Origin: JAVBQJ01 sp045585875
Lineage (GTDB): Bacteria > Verrucomicrobiota > Lentisphaeria > Victivallales > Victivallaceae
Assembly: GCA_045585875.1 (NCBI GenBank)
Contig: JAZMZH010000211.1
Coordinates: 1 to 45,331, forward strand
Direction of reading: 5' to 3'
DNA: 45,331 nt
Part shown: positions 1-12,959 of the stretch, piece after piece
How positions within the stretch are numbered: position 1 is the stretch's first letter
How the letters are laid out: every line of letters begins with the position of its first letter
Translations under genes and position numbers: made by a program
The notes under the pieces: model-generated
Seen by the model: the letters and a program-made list of their open reading frames with translations, nothing else
Database searches by the model: none
Told to the model about the DNA's origin: nothing

Positions 1-916
1 CGTAATTGTGATTCTGGCTGGAGATCGCCACCCGGCCCGTCGTCAGGTCCTTCACCGGGTGATTGCAGCCGTGGTGGCCGAATTTCAGCCGTCCGCATTT
101 GGCCCCGCAGGCCAGCCCCAAAAGCTGATGGCCGAGGCAGATGCCCATCATCGGCACCCGTCCCAGCAGAGCGCGGATATTTTCCTGCGCCCCGGCGACC
201 GCGGAGGGGTCCGCCGGGCCGTTGGAGAGAAAAACCCCGTCGGGGGCGAGGGCCATGACCTCCTCCGCCGGAGTCCGGGATGGGACCACCGTGACCCGGG
301 CCCCGCGGGCGGCAAGCTGCCGCAGAATGTTGTACTTTACGCCGAAATCGTAGACGACGACGCGGTATTTGCCGGATTCGTTCCAGGCATAGGGTTCCGG
401 CGTCGAGACCAGCGACGCGTAATCCCGGCCGTCCAGCCCCTCCCAGGTCCGCGCCCGGGAGACGGCCTCCGCCTCGTCCATCGGGAGGTCGGAGACGTGA
501 AGAAAGGCTTTTTGCGAACCGTGCCGCCGGAGATGCAGCGTCAGCGCCCGGGTGTCCACTCCGGCGATGGCCGGAGCGCCGTGACGGATCAGGAAATCCG
601 TCAGTTCCTCTTCCGACCGGTAGTTGGAGGAGGGATTGATCTCCTGAACGATCAGTCCGTTCAGAAAAACGCCCCGGGATTCCATATCCGCGCCGCAGCA
701 GCCGTAGTTGCCCACCTCGGCGGCGGTCAGCGCCACGAATTGCCCGGCGTAGGAGGGATCGGAGAGGATTTCCTGATAGCCGGTCATGCCGGTATTGAAG
801 ACCGCTTCGCCCTCGGTGTCTTTGGGAGCGCCGCAGCTGAAACCGTGAAAGACCGTGCCGTCCTCCAGGGCGAGAAACGCCGCCCCCGCCCGCTGCTTCC
901 GCCATTGCGTATTCAT
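1..916 (-). CDS. carA: Carbamoyl-phosphate synthase small (glutaminase) subunit, partial at left edge
   Basis: Hydrolyses glutamine and passes ammonia to the large subunit (CarB) for carbamoyl phosphate, the precursor of pyrimidines and arginine. The 305 visible codons start MNTQWRKQRAGAAFLALEDG and continue through the CarA N-terminal domain (GEAVFNTGMTGYQEILSDPSY) into a class I glutamine amidotransferase domain. The nucleophile elbow GICLGHQ is present, with the catalytic cysteine at residue 260, close to the E. coli position (269). The catalytic His/Glu pair and the C-terminus lie beyond the window. The start codon overlaps the upstream stop by one base (TGATG), so translation is probably coupled to the PurF-like gene. 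carB is expected just outside the window. Confidence 0.96.
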   Translation of the reverse strand, partial: MNTQWRKQRAGAAFLALEDGTVFHGFSCGAPKDTEGEAVFNTGMTGYQEILSDPSYAGQFVALTAAEVGNYGCCGADMESRGVFLNGLIVQEINPSSNYRSEEELTDFLIRHGAPAIAGVDTRALTLHLRRHGSQKAFLHVSDLPMDEAEAVSRARTWEGLDGRDYASLVSTPEPYAWNESGKYRVVVYDFGVKYNILRQLAARGARVTVVPSRTPAEEVMALAPDGVFLSNGPADPSAVAGAQENIRALLGRVPMMGICLGHQLLGLACGAKCGRLKFGHHGCNHPVKDLTTGRVAISSQNHNY

Positions 917-2637
917 CACTGATAAGCTCTTTCGTTGTTGTTTCTCATATAGTTGACCAATGCCCGGTTGACCATGCGGAACCCTCCCGGCGTGGGATAA
1001 TCTCCCGTGAAGTACCAGTCTCCCGTGTATTCCGGACAGCATCTCCGGAGGGCGGGGAGGCTCTGATAGACGATGCGCACCTCCGCCCGGAGCCCCGGCG
1101 GAGTCAGCAATGCGGCGATCTCCCGCAGGAGTTCGTCGTCGTCCACCGCGTCGTAAATCTCCTTCATGCGGTTCCGGTTGTCGCCGGAGGCGAGATCCTT
1201 CACGGCGTGTTCGCAGGCGCGGTGCAGCACATCCTCCCGGCCCTCCCGCTTCAGGATCCTCACCGCCGCCTGAAAGGCCGCCAGATCCCCGGCGCACGCC
1301 ATGTCGATCCCGTAGCAGTCGGGATAGCGGATGACGGGAGCCGAACTGGCGACGATGATCCTCCCGGGGGTCAGACGGCCGAGGATCGGCAGGATGGCGT
1401 CGCGCATGGTGCCGCCGCGGACGATGGAATCGTCCAGCACCACCAGCGTGTCCTCTCCGGGATGGATGAGGCCGTAGGTGACGTCGTAGACGTGCATGCC
1501 CAGCTCCCTGCGGATGTCGGCGTCGGCGATGAAGGTGCGGAATTTCGCGTCCTTGACGGCGATCTGGCCGAAACGCACTTCGCCTCCGTCGGCCGCGGCT
1601 TTTTTCATCAGCGTCTCCAGCATGCCGTGAAAACACACCTGGGCGGAGTTGGGAATGTAGCTGAAGAATGTGTGTTCCCAGTCGCTGCCCGCGGCCCGGA
1701 GCACCTCCGGCGTCAGTTCCCGGCCCAGGAGCTTGCGCTCCCGGTGAATGTCCGCGTCGTTGGGCCGCGAAAAGTAGATCCTTTCAAATACGCAGCTGCG
1801 CCGCGGCGCCGGATCCAGACAGTCGAGGATCTCCACTTCGCCGCTGCGGCGGACCACCACCGCCTTTCCGGCCGGAATCTCCATCACCTCGGCGGTGGTG
1901 CGGTTGAAGGCCGCCTGAATCGCCGGCCGTTCGCTGGCCGCCGCGAACACTTCGTCGTCGAAGTAAAAGTATCCGGGGCGGATCGCGTGGGGGTCGCGGA
2001 TCACAAACGCATCCCCCGCGCCGTTGAATCCGCAGAGCGTGAAGGCCCCGTCCAGACGGTTCAGGGCCTGGCGCAGGATCTTCTGCCAGTCGGTGCTCCC
2101 GGTGCGCAGGTCGGAATCCAGCTCCAGGCAATGGGCGATGGTCTGGGTGATGAGGTAACCGTCGGCGCGGCTGGCCGGATGGTGACCGGCCTGCCGGAAA
2201 CGCTCGAAAAGCTCTCCGGTGTCGGTGAGATTGAAGTTCCCGGCCAGCAGCAGGGTCCGCTCCAGACAGCTGGAATCGTGCACGAAGGGATGGCAGGCGG
2301 AGACTTCATGCCGCCCGTAAGTGGCGTAGCGCAGATGCCCCAGCAGCAGTTCGCCGCCCCTGCCCGACATCCCGGACCAGCGGCCCAGCAGGTCCGCCAG
2401 CGGGTCCTCCGCCGCGGCGGATTTTTCCAGCCGGTAGGCGGGGGACCCCGGCTCCGGAGTCAGCCTGAGTTCGGCGATCCCGGCGCCGTCCTGGCCCCGG
2501 TTGTGCTGTTTTTCCAGCATCAGGGCCATTTTGCTGAAGCCGTAGTCGCCGCTGCCGTATTTCCCGGCGTAGTACTCAAGCGGCTTGCGCAGCCTCAGAA
2601 GAGCCGTCGCACATTCGTGTTTGATGGAGTCCGACAT
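916..2637 (-). CDS. PurF-like class II glutamine amidotransferase / amidophosphoribosyltransferase homologue
   Basis: 573 aa, longer than the usual 470-510 aa of PurF. The N-terminal class II (Ntn) amidotransferase domain begins MSDSIKHECATALLRLRKPL; the likely nucleophile is Cys9 after removal of an eight-residue leader, and the usual CG pair is CA here. LLLGHLRYATYGRHE (about 97-111) and GNFNLTD (133-139) fit the glutaminase site. The C-terminal phosphoribosyltransferase domain carries the PRPP loop VVLDDSIVRGG (399-409). An N-terminus of the form HEC-x-RL-x-KPLEYY is one I associate with the longer PurF-like proteins of Bacteroidetes and PVC bacteria, so it may be a paralogue rather than the main purine enzyme. 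It lies 14 bp after glnN and overlaps carA by 1 bp, placing a glutamine consumer between the maker of glutamine and another consumer. A GGAG lies about 9 bases before the start. Confidence 0.85.
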   Translation of the reverse strand: MSDSIKHECATALLRLRKPLEYYAGKYGSGDYGFSKMALMLEKQHNRGQDGAGIAELRLTPEPGSPAYRLEKSAAAEDPLADLLGRWSGMSGRGGELLLGHLRYATYGRHEVSACHPFVHDSSCLERTLLLAGNFNLTDTGELFERFRQAGHHPASRADGYLITQTIAHCLELDSDLRTGSTDWQKILRQALNRLDGAFTLCGFNGAGDAFVIRDPHAIRPGYFYFDDEVFAAASERPAIQAAFNRTTAEVMEIPAGKAVVVRRSGEVEILDCLDPAPRRSCVFERIYFSRPNDADIHRERKLLGRELTPEVLRAAGSDWEHTFFSYIPNSAQVCFHGMLETLMKKAAADGGEVRFGQIAVKDAKFRTFIADADIRRELGMHVYDVTYGLIHPGEDTLVVLDDSIVRGGTMRDAILPILGRLTPGRIIVASSAPVIRYPDCYGIDMACAGDLAAFQAAVRILKREGREDVLHRACEHAVKDLASGDNRNRMKEIYDAVDDDELLREIAALLTPPGLRAEVRIVYQSLPALRRCCPEYTGDWYFTGDYPTPGGFRMVNRALVNYMRNNNERAYQ

Positions 2638-2651
2638 GGTGGAAACTCCGA

Positions 2652-4784
2652 TCAGTAGACGAAAAGCATTTCCCGATACTTGGGCAGCGGCCAGCAGGCG
2701 TCCGGAATCATTTTTTCCGCCTCGTCCACCACGATGCGCAGGCTGTTCATGGCCTCGAGGATCTCCTCGTGGAGTCCGGGCAGGGCCGAGGCCAGCGCGT
2801 CCGCGGCGGCGCTCAGGCGGTCCAGGATCCCGCCGAGGCAGGCGGCGCGCTTTTTCAGCGTTTCGGAACCCTGCCCGAGGGCGGCGGATTCGGCGTCTTT
2901 CAGGGTCCGGAGCGCTTTCGCCAGCTCTTCCGCGACGACCGGCTCGATCATGCTGCGGGCGATTTCCAGGGCGACTTCACCCTCGATGCGCACCTTGCGG
3001 TGGTAATTTTCCATAAACACTTCGTACCGTGAAACAATCTCCCGGTGCTGAAAAACCCCGTACTTTTCCAGCAGCGCCATATTCTGCTTCGAGGTCAGGA
3101 CCTTGAGCGCGTCCATCGTGGTCCGGAAGTTGGGCAGCCCGCGCTTTTCGGCTTCCTTCAGCCATCCGGAGGCATAGCCGTCGCCGTTGAAGATGATCCG
3201 CTTATGCGCCTTGACAACGTCCCGCAGATGCGCCTGCAGCCGGGCGTGGAAATCCTTTTTCGGGAAGGCGGCGAGCGTATCCGCCATCCGGTCGAAGGCT
3301 TCGGCCACGATGGTGTTGAGCATCACGTTGGGACCGGAACAGGACTGGCTCGAACCCGGGGCGCGAAACTCGAACTTGTTGCCGGTAAAGGCGAAGGGAC
3401 TGGTCCGGTTGCGGTCGGTGGCGTCCCGGGGCAGGGGCGGCAGGGTGTCCACGCCGATGCGGAGCACGCCGCCCGCGCGGCTGGACTTGTGGCCGCCCTT
3501 TTCAAGCTGGTCGATGACTTCGGAGAGCTGATCGCCCAGGTACATGGAGATCACGGCGGGCGGAGCCTCGTTGGCGCCCAGCCGGTGATCGTTTCCCACT
3601 CCCGCCACGGAGGCGCGGAGGAGGTCGGCGTGGAGGTCCACCGCCTCGATGATGGCGCAGAGGGTGGTCAGAAAGATGGCGTTCTGATCGGGGTCGCTGC
3701 CGGGATTCAGGAGGTTGCGCTTGCCGTAATTGATGCTCCAGTTGTTGTGTTTGCCGGAGCCGTTGATGCCGGAAAAGGGCTTTTCGTGCATGAGGCAGAC
3801 GAATCCGAAGCGGTCGGCGGTCTGGCGCAGGACCTCCATCACCAGCATGTTGTGGTCGCAGGCGAGATTCAGCTCCTCGAAGATCGGCGCCAGTTCGAAC
3901 TGCGCGGGCGCGACTTCATTGTGGCGGGTTTTGGCGGGGATGCCCAGTTTCCAGAGTTCCCGTTCCACCTCGTTCATGAAGTTCAGCACCCGCATTTTGA
4001 TGGTGCCGAAGTAGTGGTCCTCCAGCTGCTGATGCTTGGCCGGAGGCGCTCCGAAGAGGGTCCTGCCGGTCTGCAGCAGATCCGGACGGAGCAGGTAAAA
4101 ATGCTTGTCGATCAGGAAGTACTCCTGCTCGGGTCCCAGCGTCACCGTCACTTTTTCGTCGGGCAGTCCGAAGCACTTCATCAGTCTTCTGGTCGCCGCC
4201 GAGAGCGCCTGGATCGACCTCAACAGCGGGGTCTTGCGGTCCAGCGCCTCGCCGGAATAGCTGCAAAAGGCGGTGGGGATGCAGAGGGTCGCGCCGTTGC
4301 CGTGACGCTTGATGAATGCCGGACTGGTGGGGTCCCAGGCGGTGTAGCCCCGGGCCTCGAAGGTGGAGCGCAGCCCGCCGGAGGGGAAGCTGGAGGCGTC
4401 CGGTTCGCCGAGGATCAGATTTTTCCCGGAAAAACTCATGATGGCGCGGCAGCCGTCCGTTTCCAGAAAGGAATCGTGCTTCTCCGCCGTGTTGCCGGTG
4501 AGCGGCTGAAACCAGTGGGTGTAGCTGGTGGCGCCCCGGGAGATGGCCCATTCCTTCATGGCATGGGCGACGTCGCCGGCGATCTCCGGGTCCAGGGCCT
4601 TGCCCTCCTCAATGGTGGCCTGGAGCTTCTCGAAGACCGCTTTGGGCAGATGCCCGCGCATGGCCTCCAGATTGAAAACGTCTTCCCCGTAGCAGTTGAT
4701 GTCGGCGGCCTTTGCGGCGGCGGGACCCTCTACTTTCAGTTCCGCGACGGCTTTGATCGCATCGTAACGTTTTTCGCTGCTCAT
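2652..4784 (-). CDS. glnN: Glutamine synthetase type III (GlnN)
   Basis: 710 aa, the size of GSIII (about 700-730 aa) and far larger than GSI. Makes glutamine from glutamate, ammonia and ATP in the cytoplasm. Family motifs in order: GPEQEYFLID (217-226, metal/glutamate site), EVAPAQFELAPIFE (290-303) and HEKPFSGINGSGKHNNWS (333-350, ATP/metal site). The start MSSEKRYDAI is chosen because AGGAG lies 7 bases upstream; an in-frame ATG 60 bases further up has no ribosome site and falls next to the predicted transcription start. First gene of the glnN-PurF-like-carA operon, behind a sigma54-type promoter. Its neighbour across the divergent gap is glutamate synthase, so the pair forms the GS/GOGAT cycle. 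Confidence 0.97.
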   Translation of the reverse strand: MSSEKRYDAIKAVAELKVEGPAAAKAADINCYGEDVFNLEAMRGHLPKAVFEKLQATIEEGKALDPEIAGDVAHAMKEWAISRGATSYTHWFQPLTGNTAEKHDSFLETDGCRAIMSFSGKNLILGEPDASSFPSGGLRSTFEARGYTAWDPTSPAFIKRHGNGATLCIPTAFCSYSGEALDRKTPLLRSIQALSAATRRLMKCFGLPDEKVTVTLGPEQEYFLIDKHFYLLRPDLLQTGRTLFGAPPAKHQQLEDHYFGTIKMRVLNFMNEVERELWKLGIPAKTRHNEVAPAQFELAPIFEELNLACDHNMLVMEVLRQTADRFGFVCLMHEKPFSGINGSGKHNNWSINYGKRNLLNPGSDPDQNAIFLTTLCAIIEAVDLHADLLRASVAGVGNDHRLGANEAPPAVISMYLGDQLSEVIDQLEKGGHKSSRAGGVLRIGVDTLPPLPRDATDRNRTSPFAFTGNKFEFRAPGSSQSCSGPNVMLNTIVAEAFDRMADTLAAFPKKDFHARLQAHLRDVVKAHKRIIFNGDGYASGWLKEAEKRGLPNFRTTMDALKVLTSKQNMALLEKYGVFQHREIVSRYEVFMENYHRKVRIEGEVALEIARSMIEPVVAEELAKALRTLKDAESAALGQGSETLKKRAACLGGILDRLSAAADALASALPGLHEEILEAMNSLRIVVDEAEKMIPDACWPLPKYREMLFVY

Positions 4785-4852
4785 GGTCAAATCTCCTGTT
4801 GGGTTGGTTAGTCCGGGGGACCTTATCCTGAAACGGTACTTCAAAACTTCAT

Positions 4853-4869
4853 AAGCAAAATCCGTGCCA
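4853..4869 (-). promoter_or_regulatory. Sigma54 promoter of glnN
   Basis: Read leftwards the sequence is TGGCACGGATTTTGCTT: a -24 TGGCAC and a -12 TTGC with GG (4868-4867) and GC (4856-4855) exactly 12 bp apart, a near-perfect match to TGGCAC-N5-TTGCW. The predicted start near 4843 gives a leader of about 60 nt before the glnN ATG. Transcription from such a promoter needs an AAA+ activator; one is encoded at 12960-14468. Confidence 0.88.
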
Positions 4870-5007
4870 GTTTATGGATGACGGCACTGCCGCTCCCGTC
4901 GTTCCGCGGGCGATCCCGGCTCCGATTACCCCCTTTCATTGATGTTTGCGGTCATGCCGAAAATCAGAAAAACTCCCTTTGCCGGGAGCATCGAGGCATA
5001 TTTTTTA

Positions 5008-5053
5008 TTTACAGAAAATGTAAAAAATATTCTTGGTTTACATTTATTGTAAA
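5008..5053. promoter_or_regulatory. Twin 17-bp palindromes, candidate activator binding sites between glnN and gltB
   Basis: Two perfect inverted repeats TTTACA-N5-TGTAAA occupy 5008-5024 and 5037-5053, with centres 29 bp apart. They sit in an AT-rich island of an otherwise GC-rich locus. The centres are about 67 and 96 bp upstream of the predicted gltB start and about 170-200 bp upstream of the predicted glnN start, distances usual for enhancer sites of sigma54 activators. The half-site does not match the NifA consensus (TGT-N10-ACA). Binding by the regulator encoded at 12960-14468 is my inference. The rest of the 4785-5141 gap holds the two promoters and a small CTCCC...GGGAG hairpin near 4973. 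Confidence 0.7.
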
Positions 5054-5085
5054 ACATTTTCCCGTCGGAACCGCCGGAAACGGAT

Positions 5086-5101
5086 TGGCATGAAACTTGC
5101 A
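5086..5101 (+). promoter_or_regulatory. Sigma54 promoter of gltB
   Basis: The sequence TTGGCATGAAACTTGCA gives TGGCAT-N5-TTGCA with GG (5087-5088) and GC (5099-5100) 12 bp apart, the sigma54 geometry; the only change from consensus is T for C at the end of the -24 box. The start is predicted near 5112, leaving about 30 nt of leader before gltB. It faces away from the sigma54 promoter of glnN, and the twin palindromes lie just upstream of it. Confidence 0.85.
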
Positions 5102-5141
5102 AAATACCTCTTGAATATGCGGAACAACATGAAAGGCCGGT

Positions 5142-9554
<4,413 letters not shown>

Positions 9555-9555
9555 A

Positions 9556-10935
9556 ATGCAAGAGAGAATTCATCAGATTTACCGTCCCGCGGAGGAGCGC
9601 AGGCGGGATTTTCAGGAGGTGGAGCGGCGCCTCTCCGAAAACGAGATCCGTCAGCAGATGCTCCGCTGTCACAACTGCGGCATCCCCTTCTGCCACGGTT
9701 CCGGCTGTCCGCTCTACAATCAGATCCCGGACTTCAACGCGGCGGCGGCCGCCGGGGATTGGCGGACCGCCTACGAGATCCTTTCCCAAACCAGTTTTTT
9801 CCCGGAATTCACCAGCCGCGTCTGTCCGGCGCTCTGCGAGGGCTCCTGCTGCTGCGGCGTGGACGGCGAGGCGGTCATGGTGCGGCAGTGCGAAAAGATG
9901 ATCGTGGAACGGGCCTTTGAGGAGGGCTGGGTGCGTCCGGCGCTCCCCGCGAAACGCCGGGAGGCAAAGATCGCCGTGATCGGCGGCGGCCCCTCCGGAC
10001 TCTTCGCGGCGGAGGGGCTGAACCGCGCCGGTTTTTCGGTGACGGTCTTTGAGGCCAATCACCGTCCCGGCGGCCTGCTCCGCTACGGCATCCCCGACTT
10101 CAAGCTGGCGAAGAGCCTGCTGGACCGCCGTCTGGAGCTGATGGAGCGGGAGGGCATCCGGTTTGTCACGGACACCCGGATCGGCCGGGATATTTCCGGA
10201 GCCTATCTGCTCCGCAATTTCGACGCGGCGGTGCTGGCCGTGGGCACTCCCTCCGCCCGGGATCTGTCCGTGCCGGGGCGGGAGCTCGCGGGAATCCACT
10301 TCGCTCTGGAATTTCTCCAGGGGCAGAACCGGGTCAACTCCGGCGAACTCGACGCCCTCCCGGTCAGCGCCCGCGGCAAAGACGTGCTCATCATCGGCGG
10401 CGGCGACACCGGCAGCGACTGCGCGGGCACCGCGATCCGGCAGGGGGCCCGGAGCGTCCGTCAGGTCGAAATCATGCCCCGTCCTCCGGAAGCGCGCTCC
10501 GCCTCCACGCCCTGGCCCGCCTGGCCCTGGATGCTCCGCACCAGTTCCAGCCATGAGGAGGGGTGTCTCAGAGAGTGGAATATCGCCAGCGACCGCTTCA
10601 CCGGTTCCGGCGGGGTTGTTTCCGGCGTGGAGGTGCACGAGGTCCGCTGGAGCTTTTCTCCGGAGGGCAGGCCGCTGAAGTGCGAAGCCGTCCCCGGCTC
10701 CGAGCGGGTCATAAAGGCCGATCTGGTGCTGCTGGCGATGGGCTTCACCGGAGTGCCCCGGGAGGGGCTGGCGGAGGAGCTGGGTCTGGAGCTCAACGGG
10801 CGCGGCGCCGTCATCGCCGATCCCGCCCGGAGAATCTACGCGGCGGGCGACTGCGCCAACGGCGCTTCGCTGGTCGTCCGCGCCATGGCCGACGCCGGGA
10901 AGGTCGTGGAAAGGATCAGGGAGGAAATGCCATGA
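9556..10935 (+). CDS. gltD: Glutamate synthase small subunit (FAD/NADPH, Fe-S)
   Basis: 459 aa. Takes electrons from NADPH through FAD and iron-sulfur clusters to GltB. The N-terminal Fe-S domain has cysteines at 38, 41, 46 and 51 (LRCHNCGIPFCHGSGC) and a second set near 90-100. The FAD dinucleotide fold is VIGGGPSGLFAAEGL (141-155), and the NADPH fold is IIGGGDTGSDC further on; PPEARSAS..PWPAWP with SSSHEEG is the family signature near residue 315. The ATG follows the gltB stop by one base with AAGGAG nine bases upstream, so the two subunits are made together. Confidence 0.97.
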   Translation: MQERIHQIYRPAEERRRDFQEVERRLSENEIRQQMLRCHNCGIPFCHGSGCPLYNQIPDFNAAAAAGDWRTAYEILSQTSFFPEFTSRVCPALCEGSCCCGVDGEAVMVRQCEKMIVERAFEEGWVRPALPAKRREAKIAVIGGGPSGLFAAEGLNRAGFSVTVFEANHRPGGLLRYGIPDFKLAKSLLDRRLELMEREGIRFVTDTRIGRDISGAYLLRNFDAAVLAVGTPSARDLSVPGRELAGIHFALEFLQGQNRVNSGELDALPVSARGKDVLIIGGGDTGSDCAGTAIRQGARSVRQVEIMPRPPEARSASTPWPAWPWMLRTSSSHEEGCLREWNIASDRFTGSGGVVSGVEVHEVRWSFSPEGRPLKCEAVPGSERVIKADLVLLAMGFTGVPREGLAEELGLELNGRGAVIADPARRIYAAGDCANGASLVVRAMADAGKVVERIREEMP

Positions 10936-11714
10936 TGAAGTTCAGCAAGTGGAGCGGCCTCGGCAACGATTTCATCTTTTCCGAGCCCGGCGAAACGCCG
11001 GATCCGGCCTCCGTGCCCCGGCTGTGCGACCGCCGCACCGGCATCGGGGCGGACGGGGTGATCGTGATCGAGCCTCTGGGAGGGATTGATTTCCGGATGA
11101 CCATCTACAATGCCGACGGTTCACAGGCCGCCATGTGCGGCAACGCCACCCGGTGCGCGGCCAAATTCATCGTTTCCCGGGGCCTGGGCTCGGGCCCGGT
11201 TTTCCGTCTGCACACCCTCTCCGGCGTGGTTTCGCCGGAGCTGCTGGCCGACGGCCGGGTGCGGGTGGACATGGGGCTGCCGCGGGAGTTCCTCGGAAAT
11301 ATCGAATTGCAGGTCGGCGACCGGAAATTCCGCGCCGTCACCGTCTCCATGGGAAATCCCCACGCCGTGATCTTTTCCGACGGGGTGGAAGCGGTCCCGC
11401 TGGAGAAGTGGGGGCCGGTGCTGGAGCACGCCGCCTGCTTCCCGGACCGCTGCAACATCGAATTCGCCCAGATCCTCGCTCCCGGCAGGATCCGGATGCG
11501 GGTCTGGGAGCGGGGATGCGGCGTCACCTCCGCCTGCGGCACCGGCAGCTGCGCCGCGCTGGTCGCGGCGCAGAGGAGCGCGCTCTGCGGGTCGGAGGCG
11601 GACCTGATCCTCGACGGTGGCGTACTGCATATCGAACACCTCCCGGAGGCTCCGGTCTTCATGACCGGACCGGCCGCGGAAATCTTCAGAGGAGAGATCG
11701 GCGATGAATTCTGA
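10932..11714 (+). CDS. dapF: Diaminopimelate epimerase
   Basis: 260 aa. Converts LL- to meso-diaminopimelate for peptidoglycan and lysine. The two catalytic cysteines are visible: Cys69 in AAMCGNATRC and Cys202 in ERGCGVTSACGTGSCAAL; KFSKWSGLGNDF at the N-terminus and SMGNPHAVIF (139-148) are family motifs. The start overlaps the gltD stop (ATGATGA) with GGGAGG seven bases upstream; the next codon is also ATG and cannot be excluded. It overlaps dapL by 11 bp. The tight coupling to glutamate synthase probably reflects that DapL uses glutamate as amino donor. Confidence 0.95.
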   Translation: MMKFSKWSGLGNDFIFSEPGETPDPASVPRLCDRRTGIGADGVIVIEPLGGIDFRMTIYNADGSQAAMCGNATRCAAKFIVSRGLGSGPVFRLHTLSGVVSPELLADGRVRVDMGLPREFLGNIELQVGDRKFRAVTVSMGNPHAVIFSDGVEAVPLEKWGPVLEHAACFPDRCNIEFAQILAPGRIRMRVWERGCGVTSACGTGSCAALVAAQRSALCGSEADLILDGGVLHIEHLPEAPVFMTGPAAEIFRGEIGDEF

Positions 11715-12924
11715 ATTGCTCAATCCGAATTACCGGCTTCTGCCGGAGACCTATCTGTTTTCGCAGATCGCCCGCCGCATCGCGGAGTTTCAGGAGCGTC
11801 ATCCGGAGCGCGAAGTCATCCGCCTCGGCATCGGCGACGTCACCCGTCCGCTGGCGCCGGAGGTCATCAAGGCCATGCACCGGGCGGTGGACGAGATGGC
11901 CGCGCCGGAAACCTTTCGCGGCTACGGCCCGGAGCAGGGATACGAATTTCTCCGGCGGAGGATCGCGGAGGGAGAGTACGCGGCCCGGGGCGTCGACATT
12001 TCTCCCGACGAAATCTTCGTGAGCGACGGCTCCAAGTGCGACGTGGCCAACATCCAGGAGCTCTTCGCTCCCGGCTGCCGGGTCGCCATTCCCGATCCGG
12101 TCTACCCGGTGTACCTCGACAGCAACGTCATGGCCGGGCGCGGCGGCGGCCTCCGCCCCGACGGCCGTTACGGGAATGTCGTCTATATGCCCTGCAATGC
12201 GGAAAACGGATTCCAGCCGGAACCTCCGCCGCCGGGGACCGCCCTGATCTACCTGTGCAGCCCCAACAATCCCACCGGCACGGTGCTCTCCCGGAGCACG
12301 CTGGAAAAGATGGTGGGATTCGCCCTGGCCACGGGCGCGGTGATCCTCTTCGACGCGGCCTATGCCGAATACATCCGGGACGACGCGCTGGTGCACTCCA
12401 TCTACGAGATCCTCGGGGCGAAAAAGTGCGCGGTGGAGTTTCACAGCTTCTCCAAGAGCGCCGGCTTCACCGGGGTGCGCTGCGCCTTTACCGTGATCCC
12501 GGGGGAGATGGAGACGCTGCGCCGGATGTGGCTCCGGCGTCAGAGCACCAAATTCAACGGCGTGAACTACATCGTCCAGCGGGCGGCGGAGGCGGTTTAT
12601 TCCGAGGCCGGACGCGCCCAGACCCGGGCCGTGGTCCGGCAGTACATGCGCAATGCCGAAACCATCGTCTCCGGGTTGAAGCGGTGCGGTTTCACGGTCT
12701 TCGGCGGGGAACACGCCCCCTACATCTGGTGGCGGCTCCCGGAGGGGACCGGCTCCTTTGAATTCTTCGATTTCCTGCTGGAAAAGTGCGCCGTGGTGGG
12801 CACGCCGGGGAGCGGATTCGGGCCGGGCGGCGAGGGATATTTCCGCCTGACCGCTTTCGGCGATCCGGAAAAAACCGGCGAGGCGATCCGGCGAATCGCC
12901 GGAATTCGGGGGATCACGGCTTGA
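11704..12924 (+). CDS. dapL: LL-diaminopimelate aminotransferase
   Basis: 406 aa, class I/II PLP aminotransferase. Makes LL-diaminopimelate directly from tetrahydrodipicolinate and glutamate, bypassing the succinylase/acetylase steps. DapL signatures: NPNYRLLPETYLF at the N-terminus, RLGIGDVTRPLAPEV, FRGYGPEQGYEFLR, VSDGSKCD, and the Schiff-base lysine in FHSFSKSAGFTGVRCAF. Substrate for DapF, encoded just upstream, is its product. GGAGAG lies before the ATG inside the end of dapF. DapL occurs in chlamydiae, Verrucomicrobia and other PVC members, which fits the presumed lineage. A sigma70-like promoter for the next gene overlaps the stop codon. Confidence 0.95.
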   Translation: MNSELLNPNYRLLPETYLFSQIARRIAEFQERHPEREVIRLGIGDVTRPLAPEVIKAMHRAVDEMAAPETFRGYGPEQGYEFLRRRIAEGEYAARGVDISPDEIFVSDGSKCDVANIQELFAPGCRVAIPDPVYPVYLDSNVMAGRGGGLRPDGRYGNVVYMPCNAENGFQPEPPPPGTALIYLCSPNNPTGTVLSRSTLEKMVGFALATGAVILFDAAYAEYIRDDALVHSIYEILGAKKCAVEFHSFSKSAGFTGVRCAFTVIPGEMETLRRMWLRRQSTKFNGVNYIVQRAAEAVYSEAGRAQTRAVVRQYMRNAETIVSGLKRCGFTVFGGEHAPYIWWRLPEGTGSFEFFDFLLEKCAVVGTPGSGFGPGGEGYFRLTAFGDPEKTGEAIRRIAGIRGITA

Positions 12925-12949
12925 TAATCCGGCGGGGAGCATGTATATT
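12921..12949 (+). promoter_or_regulatory. Sigma70-type promoter of the sigma54 activator gene
   Basis: TTGATA (12921-12926), a 17-bp spacer and TATATT (12944-12949). The -35 overlaps the dapL stop codon. Transcription would begin near 12956, only about four bases before the ATG of the next gene, predicting an essentially leaderless mRNA. This explains why that ATG lacks a ribosome site at a usable distance. Confidence 0.65.
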
Positions 12950-12959
12950 ATCTCCCGTC

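Noticed and set aside
4785..4844. Longer glnN starting at 4844
   Set aside because: No ribosome site there, the extra residues are not family-like, and the predicted transcription start is at about 4843.
5008..5053. NifA upstream activating sequences
   Set aside because: The palindromes are ACA-N5-TGT cores, not TGT-N10-ACA, so the classical NifA site is not matched even though the activator is NifA-like.
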